From Kaistella soli (GTDB lineage: Bacteria; Bacteroidota; Bacteroidia; Flavobacteriales; Weeksellaceae): 64,000 nucleotides of DNA. The stretch spans positions 496,001-560,000 of the forward strand of contig NZ_JAHOPF010000002.1 in assembly GCF_019038595.1 (NCBI RefSeq). The letters run 5' to 3'. Positions 50,173 to 58,795 of this stretch are shown here, one piece after another. Under the pieces are notes generated by a model. That model saw only the letters and a list, made by a program, of their open reading frames with translations, had not been told where the DNA came from and ran no database searches. How positions within the stretch are numbered: position 1 is the first letter of the stretch; each line of letters starts with the position of its first letter. The translations under genes and the position numbers were made by a program.

Positions 50173-51975
50173 TTGCGTTCCAAATATCTCATTTTAATCT
50201 TCTTTATTCTTTCTTCAATATCTTTTCTTTCGGCGCAGGAGAAAAAAGATCTGATATATTATAAAATTGAAGAATTTTCTGATAAAAGAAAATCGACCAA
50301 ATTTCTTCACCGCCTTATTTTCCGGCGGGAACCAGATTCCGTTTCTGTAGAATCAAATCCAAAAGAACTTCCCCAAACTTCCTACAACGGAAAAATTATC
50401 AGAAATATCGAAATCGAAACCTTCGATCCTTTCGGATATAAAATTTCAGATCAAAGCAAAGATCCAAAATGGTACGACCGTCTTGCAGAACGCGTTCACA
50501 TCGATTCTAAAAAATCTACCATCAGCAATTATCTTCTCTTTAAAAAAGGCGAAGAATATAATGCTCAGAAAATCTACGAATCTGAACGTGTTTTACGGGA
50601 CATGCAGTTTGTGAACCGTGTGAACATAAGCATTAACGAGCTTCCTTCATCAAAAGATTCTATCGATGTCAAGGTAAGTGTTCTCGATTCATGGAGTCTC
50701 AAACCGAGACTGAGTTTTTCAGGAAGCAAATTCGGAGTCGGCGCTACCGAAGAAAATCTTCTGGGTTTAGGCCATGAATTGAGTGTTCTGTACGCAAATG
50801 ATTTTAATGACAAACAGAATAATCTCTACGGAAGTTATACCGCGTACAATCTGTTCGGAAGCTTTGTCAATGCAGGAATTTCGGGCGAAAAAGATTTCCT
50901 GAATAATGAGAGGATAAATTTCACTGCAAGGCGCGATTTCTTTTCTCCGCTCACAAGATGGGCAGGCGGTTTTACCTTCGAATATTTTATGCGGAAAGTT
51001 GCAATGCCGGTTGAAAATGCGGATATCTATCCTGAAGTTCAGATCAAGGTTTACCGTCAGGATTTATGGGGAGGATATCAGTTTCCTGTATTTTTCGGGG
51101 ACGGAAGTGAAATCTCGCGGAATATTGCAGTGTTGGGCCGGTTTGAAAATTATCAGTACAAAGACCGTCCACCCAACGATCAGGATGTTTTTTTTGCGAC
51201 CTACAACAGTTTTTTAGCTTCAGCAGCTTATATAGAACGAAAATTTTCTGTCGAAAAAAATATTTTTAAATATAATCTTCCCGAAGACATTCCTTACGGC
51301 AAATCATTCGGCATTACTTCAGGAGTGATCAAAAGAAGCAGCAAAATAACTCCTTATGCAGGGATTTCTGCATCGGTCGGAAGTTTTATCAACTGGGGAT
51401 ATTTTACCGTCAAAGCCGAATACGGAAGATTCTTTAACGAAGCCACAGAAAACAGCGATTCATTCCGTCTTGAAGGAACTTATTTTACAAATCAGCAACC
51501 CTGGAAATACGGAAAAGTCAGACATTTCTTTTCCCCAACTTTTGCGTGGGGAAGCGAAATGTACAACACGACCTACAAAGACCGAATTAATATTTCCGAC
51601 CAGAGTGAGTTTCCTGCATACAGCGGTGATTTCATCGGGACCAAAAAATTAATTTTGCGTTATCAGACTCAGTTTTTCATCGATAAAACCTGGAAAAATT
51701 TTCATTTCAGTCCTTACAGCATTGTGGCTTTGGGATGGCTTTCTCAAAATAACCAAAAATTATTCAGCGCAAAAACACAGTCGAAATTCGGAGTTGGTGT
51801 TCTGATCAATAATCCATATCTGGTTTTCAACAATATTCAGATTTCTTTTGCTTACTACCCCAGCGTTCCGTTTGACAATAAACCTGCGTACGAATTTAAC
51901 GGTTACCGCAACAGCATGCTTCCGCTCAATTCTTTTTCTACCGATATTCCGCACTTCGTCAATTTTGACAACTAA
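50173..51975 (+). CDS. Omp85/BamA-like outer membrane protein with POTRA domain
   Basis: The 600-residue protein has a Sec signal peptide (LILIFFILSSISFLSAQ). A POTRA-like region lies around 75-180, with NGKIIRNIEIETFDPFG, NAQKIYESERVLRDMQFVNRVNISI and DVKVSVLDSW. A C-terminal beta barrel begins near 185 with FSGSKFGVGATEENLLGLGHELSV. The start must be the TTG at 50173, because no ATG precedes the signal peptide. It follows the UbiA-like gene by 6 bp, so translation is probably coupled. Barrel assembly or lipid transport are possible roles in this family; the substrate is unknown. Confidence 0.8.
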   Translation: MRSKYLILIFFILSSISFLSAQEKKDLIYYKIEEFSDKRKSTKFLHRLIFRREPDSVSVESNPKELPQTSYNGKIIRNIEIETFDPFGYKISDQSKDPKWYDRLAERVHIDSKKSTISNYLLFKKGEEYNAQKIYESERVLRDMQFVNRVNISINELPSSKDSIDVKVSVLDSWSLKPRLSFSGSKFGVGATEENLLGLGHELSVLYANDFNDKQNNLYGSYTAYNLFGSFVNAGISGEKDFLNNERINFTARRDFFSPLTRWAGGFTFEYFMRKVAMPVENADIYPEVQIKVYRQDLWGGYQFPVFFGDGSEISRNIAVLGRFENYQYKDRPPNDQDVFFATYNSFLASAAYIERKFSVEKNIFKYNLPEDIPYGKSFGITSGVIKRSSKITPYAGISASVGSFINWGYFTVKAEYGRFFNEATENSDSFRLEGTYFTNQQPWKYGKVRHFFSPTFAWGSEMYNTTYKDRINISDQSEFPAYSGDFIGTKKLILRYQTQFFIDKTWKNFHFSPYSIVALGWLSQNNQKLFSAKTQSKFGVGVLINNPYLVFNNIQISFAYYPSVPFDNKPAYEFNGYRNSMLPLNSFSTDIPHFVNFDN

Positions 51976-51992
51976 ATCGGCACCTATTTTTG
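51963..51992 (+). promoter_or_regulatory. Promoter of the recF-linked toxin-antitoxin pair
   Basis: TTTTG (51963-51967) and TATTTTTG (51985-51992) are separated by 17 bp and match the -33/-7 consensus. The start of the box overlaps the last codons of the Omp85-type gene. The antitoxin ATG is 44 bp downstream. Confidence 0.6.
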
Positions 51993-52035
51993 AGAGCGTT
52001 CTGAACTGAAATTTTTATCTTTACTGAAATTTTGA

Positions 52036-52314
52036 GTGATGGAAAATTTGAATGAAAAAAAACGAAAAATTATACAAAACATTGTAGAGCTTGATGACCT
52101 CAGTATTCTCCTGAAAATTGAGGAATTATTAATGAATTTTAAGATGCCGGAAAAAGAAGGTTCAGTGCAAGAAACTCCGTCCGTATATCAATCAAAAATA
52201 CATCTTACCGAAAGTCAGAAAAAAATGCTTCATGATGCAGAGAACGAAATCGAAAAAGGCAACTTTTACTTGCATGAAGAGGTAAAGAAAATGACAGAAG
52301 AATGGTTAAAATAA
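52036..52314 (+). CDS. Antitoxin of the recF-linked toxin-antitoxin pair
   Basis: The 92-residue protein has an N-terminal helical hairpin (KRKIIQNIVELDDLSILLKIEELL), a flexible linker and a C-terminal stretch ESQKKMLHDAENEIEKGNFYLHEEVKKMTEEW. The EKGNFYLHEE part is the toxin-docking segment typical of Bacteroidota antitoxins paired with ParE-type toxins. Two ATG codons stand in tandem at the start (52036 and 52039). It overlaps the toxin gene by 13 bp. The architecture is the same as that of the antitoxin near recQ, with low sequence identity. Confidence 0.75.
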   Translation: MMENLNEKKRKIIQNIVELDDLSILLKIEELLMNFKMPEKEGSVQETPSVYQSKIHLTESQKKMLHDAENEIEKGNFYLHEEVKKMTEEWLK

Positions 52315-52592
52315 TTTGGTCATCAAAAGCGGTTTCCGATAAAAAATCAATCTTCGAATATTGGACCTCACGAAATAAATCACCTTCATACAGCATAAAA
52401 TTAAATCAATTATTCGAATTAAAATTACAGCAAATCTCCGATAATCCATTTTCTGGAATTACAACAGAAATAGAAAATATCCGCGCAATTTTAGTCGAAG
52501 ATTATTACTTATATTATTCACTAAATGCAGATCAAATAAGAATTTTGAGAATTTGGGACGCAAGACAGAATTCTGAAATATTTGAACCTTAA
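52302..52592 (+). CDS. RelE/ParE-family toxin
   Basis: The 96-residue protein starts KIIWSSKAVSDKKSIFEYW and ends LNADQIRILRIWDARQNSEIF, the ParE/RelE superfamily signature. The conserved stretch RAILVEDYYLYYSL forms the central strands. It overlaps the antitoxin by 13 bp and its TAA stop is one base before the recF ATG, so recF may be translationally coupled to it. Whether the target is gyrase or the ribosome cannot be told. Confidence 0.85.
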   Translation: MVKIIWSSKAVSDKKSIFEYWTSRNKSPSYSIKLNQLFELKLQQISDNPFSGITTEIENIRAILVEDYYLYYSLNADQIRILRIWDARQNSEIFEP

Positions 52593-52593
52593 A

Positions 52594-53697
52594 ATGATCA
52601 TTCAAAAACTCCAATTAATTAATTTCAAAAATCATCCGGAGAAAACTTTCAGTTTTTCGCCACAGATCAACTGTTTTGTTGGAAATAACGGTGCTGGAAA
52701 AACCAATTTGCTGGATGCCCTGCACTACCTTTCTGTTGCCAAAAGTTTTCTGGGAAATACCGATCTCAACAACATCAGATCGGATGAGGACTTTTTCTCA
52801 ATAGAAGGCGAAATTTTCGATGGTGAAAAGGAAAATATCATCAAGATCCAGATGCCAAAAGACGCAAAGAAAATCATCAAAAAAAACGATAAATCTTACG
52901 ACAGAATCGCAGATCACATCGGTTTTTTGCCAAGTGTCATCATTTCTCCTTATGATTCCAACTTAATTTCCGATTCCGGGGAGAGCCGCAGGAGATTTCT
53001 GGATGCGATGATTTCTCAGACTGATGCTGAATATCTTTTTAATTTAATTCAGTACCAGAAAACCATCCAGCAAAGAAACGCTCTTCTGAAAAGTTTCGCT
53101 AAAAACAGGTATTTCGATGCTGAAAATCTGGAAATTTACAATGAACCTTTAATTAAATTCGGAACCAGGATTTTTGAAAAAAGACGCGAGTTTACGGATT
53201 CTATTTTGCCTTTAATCCAGAGTTATTACGAAATAATTTCGAACGGAAATGAAAAAGTAACCGTAGTATACCAGTCCCATCTTCTTGAAGGTTCCGGAAC
53301 TGATCAGCCTGATCAGATTTTCCGGAAGCTTTTAACTGAAAACCTTGAAAAAGACCGCATCCTTACGTATACGTCGAAAGGAATTCACAAAGACGACCTG
53401 CTTTTCGAAATGAACGGAAATTCCATAAAAAAAATCGGAAGTCAGGGACAGCAGAAATCTTTCCTGATTGCGCTGAAACTGTCTCAGATGAACAGAATTA
53501 AAGAACTCACGGGCAAAACCCCGGTTCTTCTGCTCGACGATATTTTTGATAAACTGGATGACACCCGGGTTGCGCAACTGATTGAACTGGTGAATCAGGA
53601 ACATTTCGGGCAGATTTTCATTACCGATACCAGTAAAGAAAGAACGGAAAATGTGGTGAAGAAAATTAATGAAGAATCGAAAATTTTTGAAATTTAA
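52594..53697 (+). CDS. recF: DNA replication and repair protein RecF
   Basis: RecF (367 residues from the ATG at 52594) loads RecA at gaps with RecO and RecR. Walker A is GNNGAGKTN (30-38), the signature region is IGSQGQQKSFLIALKLSQ and Walker B is LLLDDIFDKLDD. LINFKNH is the usual RecF opening. The in-frame TTG at 52582 overlaps the toxin gene and is not used. RecF is often near dnaA and dnaN, but here its neighbours are a toxin-antitoxin pair and a DUF721 gene. Confidence 0.95.
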   Translation: MIIQKLQLINFKNHPEKTFSFSPQINCFVGNNGAGKTNLLDALHYLSVAKSFLGNTDLNNIRSDEDFFSIEGEIFDGEKENIIKIQMPKDAKKIIKKNDKSYDRIADHIGFLPSVIISPYDSNLISDSGESRRRFLDAMISQTDAEYLFNLIQYQKTIQQRNALLKSFAKNRYFDAENLEIYNEPLIKFGTRIFEKRREFTDSILPLIQSYYEIISNGNEKVTVVYQSHLLEGSGTDQPDQIFRKLLTENLEKDRILTYTSKGIHKDDLLFEMNGNSIKKIGSQGQQKSFLIALKLSQMNRIKELTGKTPVLLLDDIFDKLDDTRVAQLIELVNQEHFGQIFITDTSKERTENVVKKINEESKIFEI

Positions 53698-53699
53698 TC

Positions 53700-53990
53700 A
53701 TGAAAAAGAAAAGAGAATTTCAAAGCTCCGAATTGGTGAAATCTTTCGCAAGAATATATGGTTTTGAAGAAAAACTGATGGCTTTTGAAGTGAAAGATTT
53801 TCTGAATGAATATCTTAATGATGCGCTTTTCAGTGAGATTGAATCTGTGAATTTAAATAAAAAAATCCTGGAAATTAAAATTAAATCACCATTGCTGAAA
53901 AACGATTTCAGGATGAGGAAAACTTTTTTTCTGACTAAATTTAAGGAAAAATTCGGGGAGGAAAACTTTAACGATCTTGTGATTTTGTAG
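53700..53990 (+). CDS. DUF721/DciA-like protein
   Basis: The 96-residue protein fits the DUF721 family: SSELVKSFARIYGFEEKL at the start and KKILEIKIKSPLLKNDFRMRKTFFLTKFKEKFGEE in the second half. Proteins of this family next to recF are common. One member, DciA, helps load the replicative helicase, so a replication role is plausible. It lies 2 bp after recF, and its last 23 bp overlap the convergent Gcr-type gene. Confidence 0.8.
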   Translation: MKKKREFQSSELVKSFARIYGFEEKLMAFEVKDFLNEYLNDALFSEIESVNLNKKILEIKIKSPLLKNDFRMRKTFFLTKFKEKFGEENFNDLVIL

Positions 53991-56004
53991 CCACTGTTTT
54001 ATCCACCATTTCTTTGGCCCGCATATCCAAAGCCCGCGAGCGGATCGGCAGGAAAAACCGAAGCGGGTTCTTCATAAAATACCTGAAAATTTCTCTGTAA
54101 ATCTCCTTTACTTCTCCAAAATTCACCTTTCTGGACCGGAAAGCCAAAATCATCGATAACCCGAAACTCACTGCAAAATTGAAAAATCCAATGATAAAAA
54201 CGGTGACAATAGAAATCCAGAAGGTGTAGGAATCTACCATAAAACCTTTACCATAAAAGCCTAAAGCGACATTTCCCGCAGCAAACGTAATATGACGGAT
54301 ATCGAGATCCAAACCTAAGAAAAGCCCCACCGGACCTGTAATTCCAAGGAAAATACCGAACCAGAAATTTGAGATAATGCCTGCCCAGTTTCTGGCGTAA
54401 TAATTGGAGATATTCTGTGAGGTTTTTTCCCCTAAAAAATAATTCAGAAAAGGGTTTTTAGCAATTCTTTTCGGAATATGATAAAACACCGAACTGTTGC
54501 CTACATTTCCGGAGATAATTCCGGATATAAACAGGAAAAAACCGGCAATACATGCATGGAGAATAGCTTTCGAGTGAAAAGGATCATGATCCTGTAAAAG
54601 TTTTGAAGCTTTATCTACCGCAAAATTCTGCTGAAATAGAACATCCAGACCATAAATAAGAGCAAGTGCAACCGGAAATGAAAGCACCACATTTCCAATA
54701 AATGCAATAAACTGCGACCGGAATAATTTGGAAACCAAATGCGCAAATTCCACATAATTTTTTCTCGTATTTTCACCTTCGGAAAGCACTTTCGCCATCG
54801 TAGCTGCTGTCATCGCAGGCTGTTTTGTCGCTAAAGTAAATCCCATCAGATAAATCATTATGAAACCCATCGCATAGTTGGTAGCATAAAGAACTGCATG
54901 GGAAAAATCGCTTCCCGGAAGCGATCCGTAAAAAAGTTTAAGCACCACCAGACAGCCTACGATAATTCCTCCTCCACTCGATTTCAGAAACATTTTAAAA
55001 TAATCTCTGCGCGTCGAGGTAATATAATGGGCGCCGGTTTCCGCGGTGTGATTGGTGATCAGGTGCGACATCAGAGTCGTGCTGTCATCCACAAGATCCC
55101 GAAGATTATTTTTATGAGACTTATACCGTAAAACATTGAAAAACAACTGCTTTGATTTCGCCAAAACATCTCCCTCCCCATCGATTACCAAGACATTCAG
55201 AATTTCGCCCATTCTTTCCAGCTGCTGCCGGATCTTAATTAGCGACTGATTGATTTTGCCGGAAATGCCGTATTTCGCGGAATTTTTAAATGCAAGCGTT
55301 ACAAAATCAAGACACTGCTGAAGATATACTTTGATCTGCTTGTGATGTACATCTTTGGAAGTAAGAGTGAAATCAGGATTATCCTTAAAATTAGCATTCA
55401 GAATATCCAGCTCATTTTGAAGGGCGAGAAAAGGATTGTCAAATTTCCTGTATTCCGGCGCCATATTGACCACCTCGACGTCCATCGCATTTCCGATAAC
55501 CCGCCAAGCCAGGATATTCATGGAAAAAAGAAGTTCCTGCTTTACTTTTCGGGACACGACAAAATCATCAATTCCCAATAAAATGAAAAATTCGTCAAGC
55601 TGCTTTTCCTGAAGATTCTTTAAATATTCAAGATCCGACATCGGCCTCACAGAGGTAGTATCCACCAGAAACCATACGGTATTTTCGTTTTCTACGGCTG
55701 GAAGAATTTTATTCAGAAGTCTTTTTTTAAACTCAGGAAAAAAAGCATTTTCCGATAAGATATTAGCTTCGGTGAGCGATAAATTAAATGGTTTGCCCTG
55801 GAAAATATTTTTGATATAATAACCGAAATTTTCAGTGATTTCAACATTATTTCTAAGAAAATCAAGTATTTCGTCAAAATTGCTGTTGCGGAGATTGAGC
55901 ATCAGTTCGGAAAGAGGTTCGAGAGATTTCGTCTCGTTTCTAAAGCTGAAATACTTGGTTAGAATTTCATTAAAATCGATCTTATTTCGTTTGTATAAAG
56001 GCAT
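53968..56004 (-). CDS. Gcr-type (SpecificRecomb) large membrane protein
   Basis: This 678-residue protein has a long soluble N-terminal half (1-335) with helical repeats and about six transmembrane segments from about 340 to 625. It contains the family runs THTAETGAHYITSTRRDYFKMF and SGNVGNSSVFYHIPKRIAKNP. The family name, site-specific recombinase Gcr, rests on an old assignment. There is no integrase tyrosine or serine catalytic motif, and a membrane role is more plausible. It lies 18 bp downstream of mtgA on the same strand. Confidence 0.8.
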   Translation of the reverse strand: MPLYKRNKIDFNEILTKYFSFRNETKSLEPLSELMLNLRNSNFDEILDFLRNNVEITENFGYYIKNIFQGKPFNLSLTEANILSENAFFPEFKKRLLNKILPAVENENTVWFLVDTTSVRPMSDLEYLKNLQEKQLDEFFILLGIDDFVVSRKVKQELLFSMNILAWRVIGNAMDVEVVNMAPEYRKFDNPFLALQNELDILNANFKDNPDFTLTSKDVHHKQIKVYLQQCLDFVTLAFKNSAKYGISGKINQSLIKIRQQLERMGEILNVLVIDGEGDVLAKSKQLFFNVLRYKSHKNNLRDLVDDSTTLMSHLITNHTAETGAHYITSTRRDYFKMFLKSSGGGIIVGCLVVLKLFYGSLPGSDFSHAVLYATNYAMGFIMIYLMGFTLATKQPAMTAATMAKVLSEGENTRKNYVEFAHLVSKLFRSQFIAFIGNVVLSFPVALALIYGLDVLFQQNFAVDKASKLLQDHDPFHSKAILHACIAGFFLFISGIISGNVGNSSVFYHIPKRIAKNPFLNYFLGEKTSQNISNYYARNWAGIISNFWFGIFLGITGPVGLFLGLDLDIRHITFAAGNVALGFYGKGFMVDSYTFWISIVTVFIIGFFNFAVSFGLSMILAFRSRKVNFGEVKEIYREIFRYFMKNPLRFFLPIRSRALDMRAKEMVDKTVATKSQDR

Positions 56005-56012
56005 AATCCCTG

Positions 56013-56020
56013 CAAAGATA
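56013..56020 (-). promoter_or_regulatory. -7 promoter element of the Gcr-type gene
   Basis: The minus strand reads TATCTTTG (TAnnTTTG), ending 8 bp before the ATG at 56004, in the 18-bp gap after mtgA. The 5' untranslated region would be only a few bases. Confidence 0.45.
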
Positions 56021-56022
56021 AA

Positions 56023-56667
56023 TTATTTCAAATTGACGTTATTCATCTGACGCAAAATCCAGTTATGCTTTTTGTTCAGATATGGAGAGGGATTTTTCGG
56101 GTCGTATTTTTTCGGATTCGGGAGAATTGTCGCTATCCACGCCGCTTCACTTTTGGTTAATTCCTTCGAACTTTTATTGAAATAATATTCAGAAGCTGCT
56201 TCTACGCCGAAAACGCCGCGACCCATTTCGATGGAATTCAGATAACGTTCAAGGATGATATCTTTGCTCCACACCAGTTCAATAATGGACGTATAAACCG
56301 CTTCCAAACCTTTGCGGATCCAGCTTCTGCCCTGCCAAAGAAACACATTTTTTGCGGTCTGCTGGGATATGGTACTTCCGCCGCGCAGTTTCTTGCCTTG
56401 CCCATTATGTTTCATCGCTTTTTCAATCGCCTTATAATCGAAACCGTTATGACTGAAAAAGGCCTGATCTTCCGAAGCAATTACCGCTTTCTTTACATTG
56501 GTTCCCATTTCATCGTAGGAGATATAATCTCTTTTAAGTTTTCCGTACTCCAGCAAACCGCCGATTTGGGTAAGCGTGATGGGCGGATTGAAAAATTTCC
56601 CCCAGAAAATGAAGATGATATTGGCCAGAATTAAAATAAAAACAAGTTTCTTGATTTTCTTCCACAT
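56023..56667 (-). CDS. mtgA: Monofunctional biosynthetic peptidoglycan transglycosylase
   Basis: MtgA (214 residues) polymerises lipid II into glycan strands. It has an N-terminal membrane anchor (about 7-23) and a GT51 domain with the catalytic glutamate E66 in SEDQAFFSHNGFD, RGGSTISQQTAKNVFLW (95-111), and YLNSIEMGRGVFGVEAA. There is no transpeptidase domain, and the length is that of MtgA and not a class A PBP. It has its own -7 element 42 bp upstream. Confidence 0.95.
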   Translation of the reverse strand: MWKKIKKLVFILILANIIFIFWGKFFNPPITLTQIGGLLEYGKLKRDYISYDEMGTNVKKAVIASEDQAFFSHNGFDYKAIEKAMKHNGQGKKLRGGSTISQQTAKNVFLWQGRSWIRKGLEAVYTSIIELVWSKDIILERYLNSIEMGRGVFGVEAASEYYFNKSSKELTKSEAAWIATILPNPKKYDPKNPSPYLNKKHNWILRQMNNVNLK

Positions 56668-56708
56668 AAATGATGAATACTAAATAATGAACAGTAAATA
56701 ATTTTTTG

Positions 56709-56716
56709 CAAAAATA
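56709..56716 (-). promoter_or_regulatory. -7 promoter element of mtgA
   Basis: The minus strand reads TATTTTTG (TAnnTTTG), 41 bp before the mtgA ATG. Confidence 0.5.
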
Positions 56717-56726
56717 GGAATATTAA

Positions 56727-57773
56727 TTACTTCAACTCTTTCAGATAGGTTAAATTATAGTCGGGTAAAAGTTCGGGATGGAAGATCTTGATATAATCTT
56801 TCAGGATAAGATCTGCGCGCACCACGCCGCTTTCGAAGTAATCATTGGATTTTGATTTCTCTTTTCCGGAAAGCGTATACAGTTTACCGTTGTTGAAAAC
56901 GTTCATTTTCGCGTAATTCGGGTTAATCTGTAAGAGTTCTTTTTTCTCCTGATGATTTCCCACATTCACCCAAAACTCAGCATCCCTGGATTTCGCATAC
57001 ACTTCTTCAAAACTCATGGGAACAGCTTTCGATTCGGTATTATCAGCATTGATATATTTTGCATTAGCATCGGAAATCAATGCAGCTAAATTGGTTTTTC
57101 CTCCCGGCAAAAACCACTGATTTCCGTACATTTCGTTGGCCAGAACCACCGGTGTTTTTCGAGCATTCTGAGCCAGAGTTTTCAATGTTTTGTATGAATT
57201 CTGAATTTCATTAAATTTTAAATCTGCATCTTTTTCGGCGCCTAACAGTTTGCCGAAAACCAGAAGATATTTTGATTTTTCTAAAGGATTTTGCTCCAGA
57301 TATTCATCCAGAAAAATGATATCAATTCCGTTTTTCTTTATTAAATCATAAGTATTATCAAAACTCGCTATATAATTCGTGAAAACAGCATCAGGCTTTA
57401 AAGCAATGATTTTTTCAATATCATATTTCTGTTCGTTACCGATATTCTGAATTCTTCCTTCGTTGATCAGCTGATGAATTTTGTCGGAATAAACATATTC
57501 CGGGCTTGATATTCCAATGATTTTATCCTCCATACCCAATTCGGTGAAGTAACCCACCAGACTTGCATTAAGGAGCATTACCCGTTTAAACGGAAGTTTT
57601 GCGGTCGGAATTTCATAACTGAATTTTCCTGATTTCAGATTCAAAATCCCGGAATTTTCCTTATACTGAACGTTTGAAGAAATAATTTGCCAGTCATTTG
57701 GAGCCGGTTTGGACTCTTTTTTACAGGAAAACAGAAAAAAAACTGAAAGAAATAATAAAAAAGTCGGTTTCAT
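56727..57773 (-). CDS. ABC transporter substrate-binding lipoprotein (cobalamin/iron-complex type)
   Basis: From the ATG at 57773 the protein has 348 residues and a lipoprotein signal (MKPTFLLFLSVFFLFSC, lipid on C17). It has a BtuF/FepB-type (Peripla_BP_2) fold: KRVMLLNASLVGYFTELGMEDKIIGIS, the linking IEKIIALKPDAVF and the loop MSFEEVYAKSRDAEFWVNVG. Members bind vitamin B12, haem or ferric siderophores. No permease or ATPase gene is nearby, so the rest of the transporter lies elsewhere. The upstream extension to 57833 runs into the tRNA and is rejected. A cobalamin ligand would fit the B12-dependent reductase at 15833. Confidence 0.85.
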   Translation of the reverse strand: MKPTFLLFLSVFFLFSCKKESKPAPNDWQIISSNVQYKENSGILNLKSGKFSYEIPTAKLPFKRVMLLNASLVGYFTELGMEDKIIGISSPEYVYSDKIHQLINEGRIQNIGNEQKYDIEKIIALKPDAVFTNYIASFDNTYDLIKKNGIDIIFLDEYLEQNPLEKSKYLLVFGKLLGAEKDADLKFNEIQNSYKTLKTLAQNARKTPVVLANEMYGNQWFLPGGKTNLAALISDANAKYINADNTESKAVPMSFEEVYAKSRDAEFWVNVGNHQEKKELLQINPNYAKMNVFNNGKLYTLSGKEKSKSNDYFESGVVRADLILKDYIKIFHPELLPDYNLTYLKELK

Positions 57774-57797
57774 TTTCCAAAGGAAGCAAAAAAGTAC

Positions 57798-57805
57798 TAT
57801 ATTTG
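57798..57805 (+). promoter_or_regulatory. -7 promoter element of tRNA-Arg
   Basis: TATATTTG matches TAnnTTTG, 13 bp before the first base of the tRNA. Confidence 0.65.
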
Positions 57806-57818
57806 CAAACCGAAAAAC

Positions 57819-57892
57819 GGCCTCGTGGCGCAACTGAATAGCGCATCTGATTACGGCTCAGAAGGTTACAGGTTTGAATCCTGTCGAGGTCA
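57819..57892 (+). tRNA. tRNA-Arg (anticodon ACG)
   Basis: The 74-nt cloverleaf is complete: acceptor stem GGCCTCG/CGAGGTC (one G-T pair), D stem GCGC/GCGC, anticodon stem TCTGA/TCAGA with loop TTACGGC (anticodon ACG, so A34 is expected to become inosine), T stem ACAGG/CCTGT with loop TTTGAAT, and discriminator A. The 3' CCA is not encoded. It is divergent from the binding-lipoprotein gene. Confidence 0.96.
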
Positions 57893-57893
57893 C

Positions 57894-57920
57894 AAAAAAC
57901 CCTGCATTAGCAGGGTTTTT
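57894..57920. terminator. Bidirectional terminator between tRNA-Arg and prmA
   Basis: AAAAACCCTGC and GCAGGGTTTTT form an 11-bp stem around ATTA, flanked by A and T runs. The prmA stop codon follows directly at 57921. Confidence 0.82.
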
Positions 57921-58748
57921 CTATTTTTCGAGCAGTAAAGAAACCCATTCTTCCCGCTGCAATTTCCTTTTTAAAGTGAGATTGTGTTCCGTACAAACCT
58001 CCAGAATATCATCGACATCGAAGAAACACAGTCCGGAAAGCAGAAGCTGTCCACCATTATTTAAAACCGAAACATAAGTCGGAATATCAGAAATAAGGAT
58101 ATTTCTGTTGATGTTCGCCAGAATGATATCGAAATTTTCATTTCCTAGGTTGTCTGCAGTTCCCTGTGAAATCTCCAGCTCTACATTGTTTCTGGCTGCA
58201 TTCTCTTTTGAATTTTCCACTGACCATTCGTCGATATCGATCGCAACTGTTTTTCCGGCTCCTTTCTGTTTGGCAAAGATCGCAAGAACAGACGTCCCGC
58301 AGCCCATATCGAGTACGGTTTTGTTTTCAAAATCCATGTCGAGCATCTGCTGAATCATGAGATAGGTGGTCGCGTGATGCCCTGTTCCGAAAGACATTTT
58401 CGGCTGAATAATGATTTCGTGGGGAAGGTTTTGGTTTTCATGAAATTCTGCACGGATGGAAACCTGGTTTTCAACATTGATAGGATCAAAATTCTTTTCC
58501 CATTCTTCATTCCAGTTGATGTTGGGCATTTCATGGAAAGTGTAATTTACTTTCACTTCCTCATTCTGCAATAAATGGATCTGCTGAAGTTCGTTTTCAT
58601 TAAACAGCTCTTTCTGAATATAGGCCAGAATTCCGTCATTTTCTTCGGTAAAACTGTCGAAACCGATTTCGATGAGTTCTGCCATGAGGATTTCGTTCCA
58701 TGGTTGAAGGGGTGAAATTTTGAAATTGAATTCTAAGTAACTGTTCAT
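57921..58748 (-). CDS. prmA: Ribosomal protein L11 methyltransferase
   Basis: PrmA (275 residues) trimethylates ribosomal protein L11. An N-terminal substrate-recognition domain (about 1-65, LPLQPWNEILMAEL-like) is followed by the SAM domain: MSFGTGHHATTYLM (118-131), VLDMGCGTSVLAI (145-157), then DIILANINRNIL, the usual DxxxANI. The stop lies against the shared terminator with the tRNA. The gene upstream on the same strand is GT2, with a hairpin repeat between. Confidence 0.93.
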   Translation of the reverse strand: MNSYLEFNFKISPLQPWNEILMAELIEIGFDSFTEENDGILAYIQKELFNENELQQIHLLQNEEVKVNYTFHEMPNINWNEEWEKNFDPINVENQVSIRAEFHENQNLPHEIIIQPKMSFGTGHHATTYLMIQQMLDMDFENKTVLDMGCGTSVLAIFAKQKGAGKTVAIDIDEWSVENSKENAARNNVELEISQGTADNLGNENFDIILANINRNILISDIPTYVSVLNNGGQLLLSGLCFFDVDDILEVCTEHNLTLKRKLQREEWVSLLLEK

Positions 58749-58795
58749 TGTAAATTTTTTGTAAAAATAATTAATTTTCTATTGATAACGGAACC

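Noticed and set aside
53968-56004. Mobile-element recombinase
   Set aside because: Although the family is named site-specific recombinase, it has no integrase or resolvase catalytic motif, and no attachment sites or cargo surround it.
57774-57833. N-terminal extension of the binding lipoprotein
   Set aside because: It overlaps the first bases of tRNA-Arg and would place 20 residues before the lipoprotein signal.
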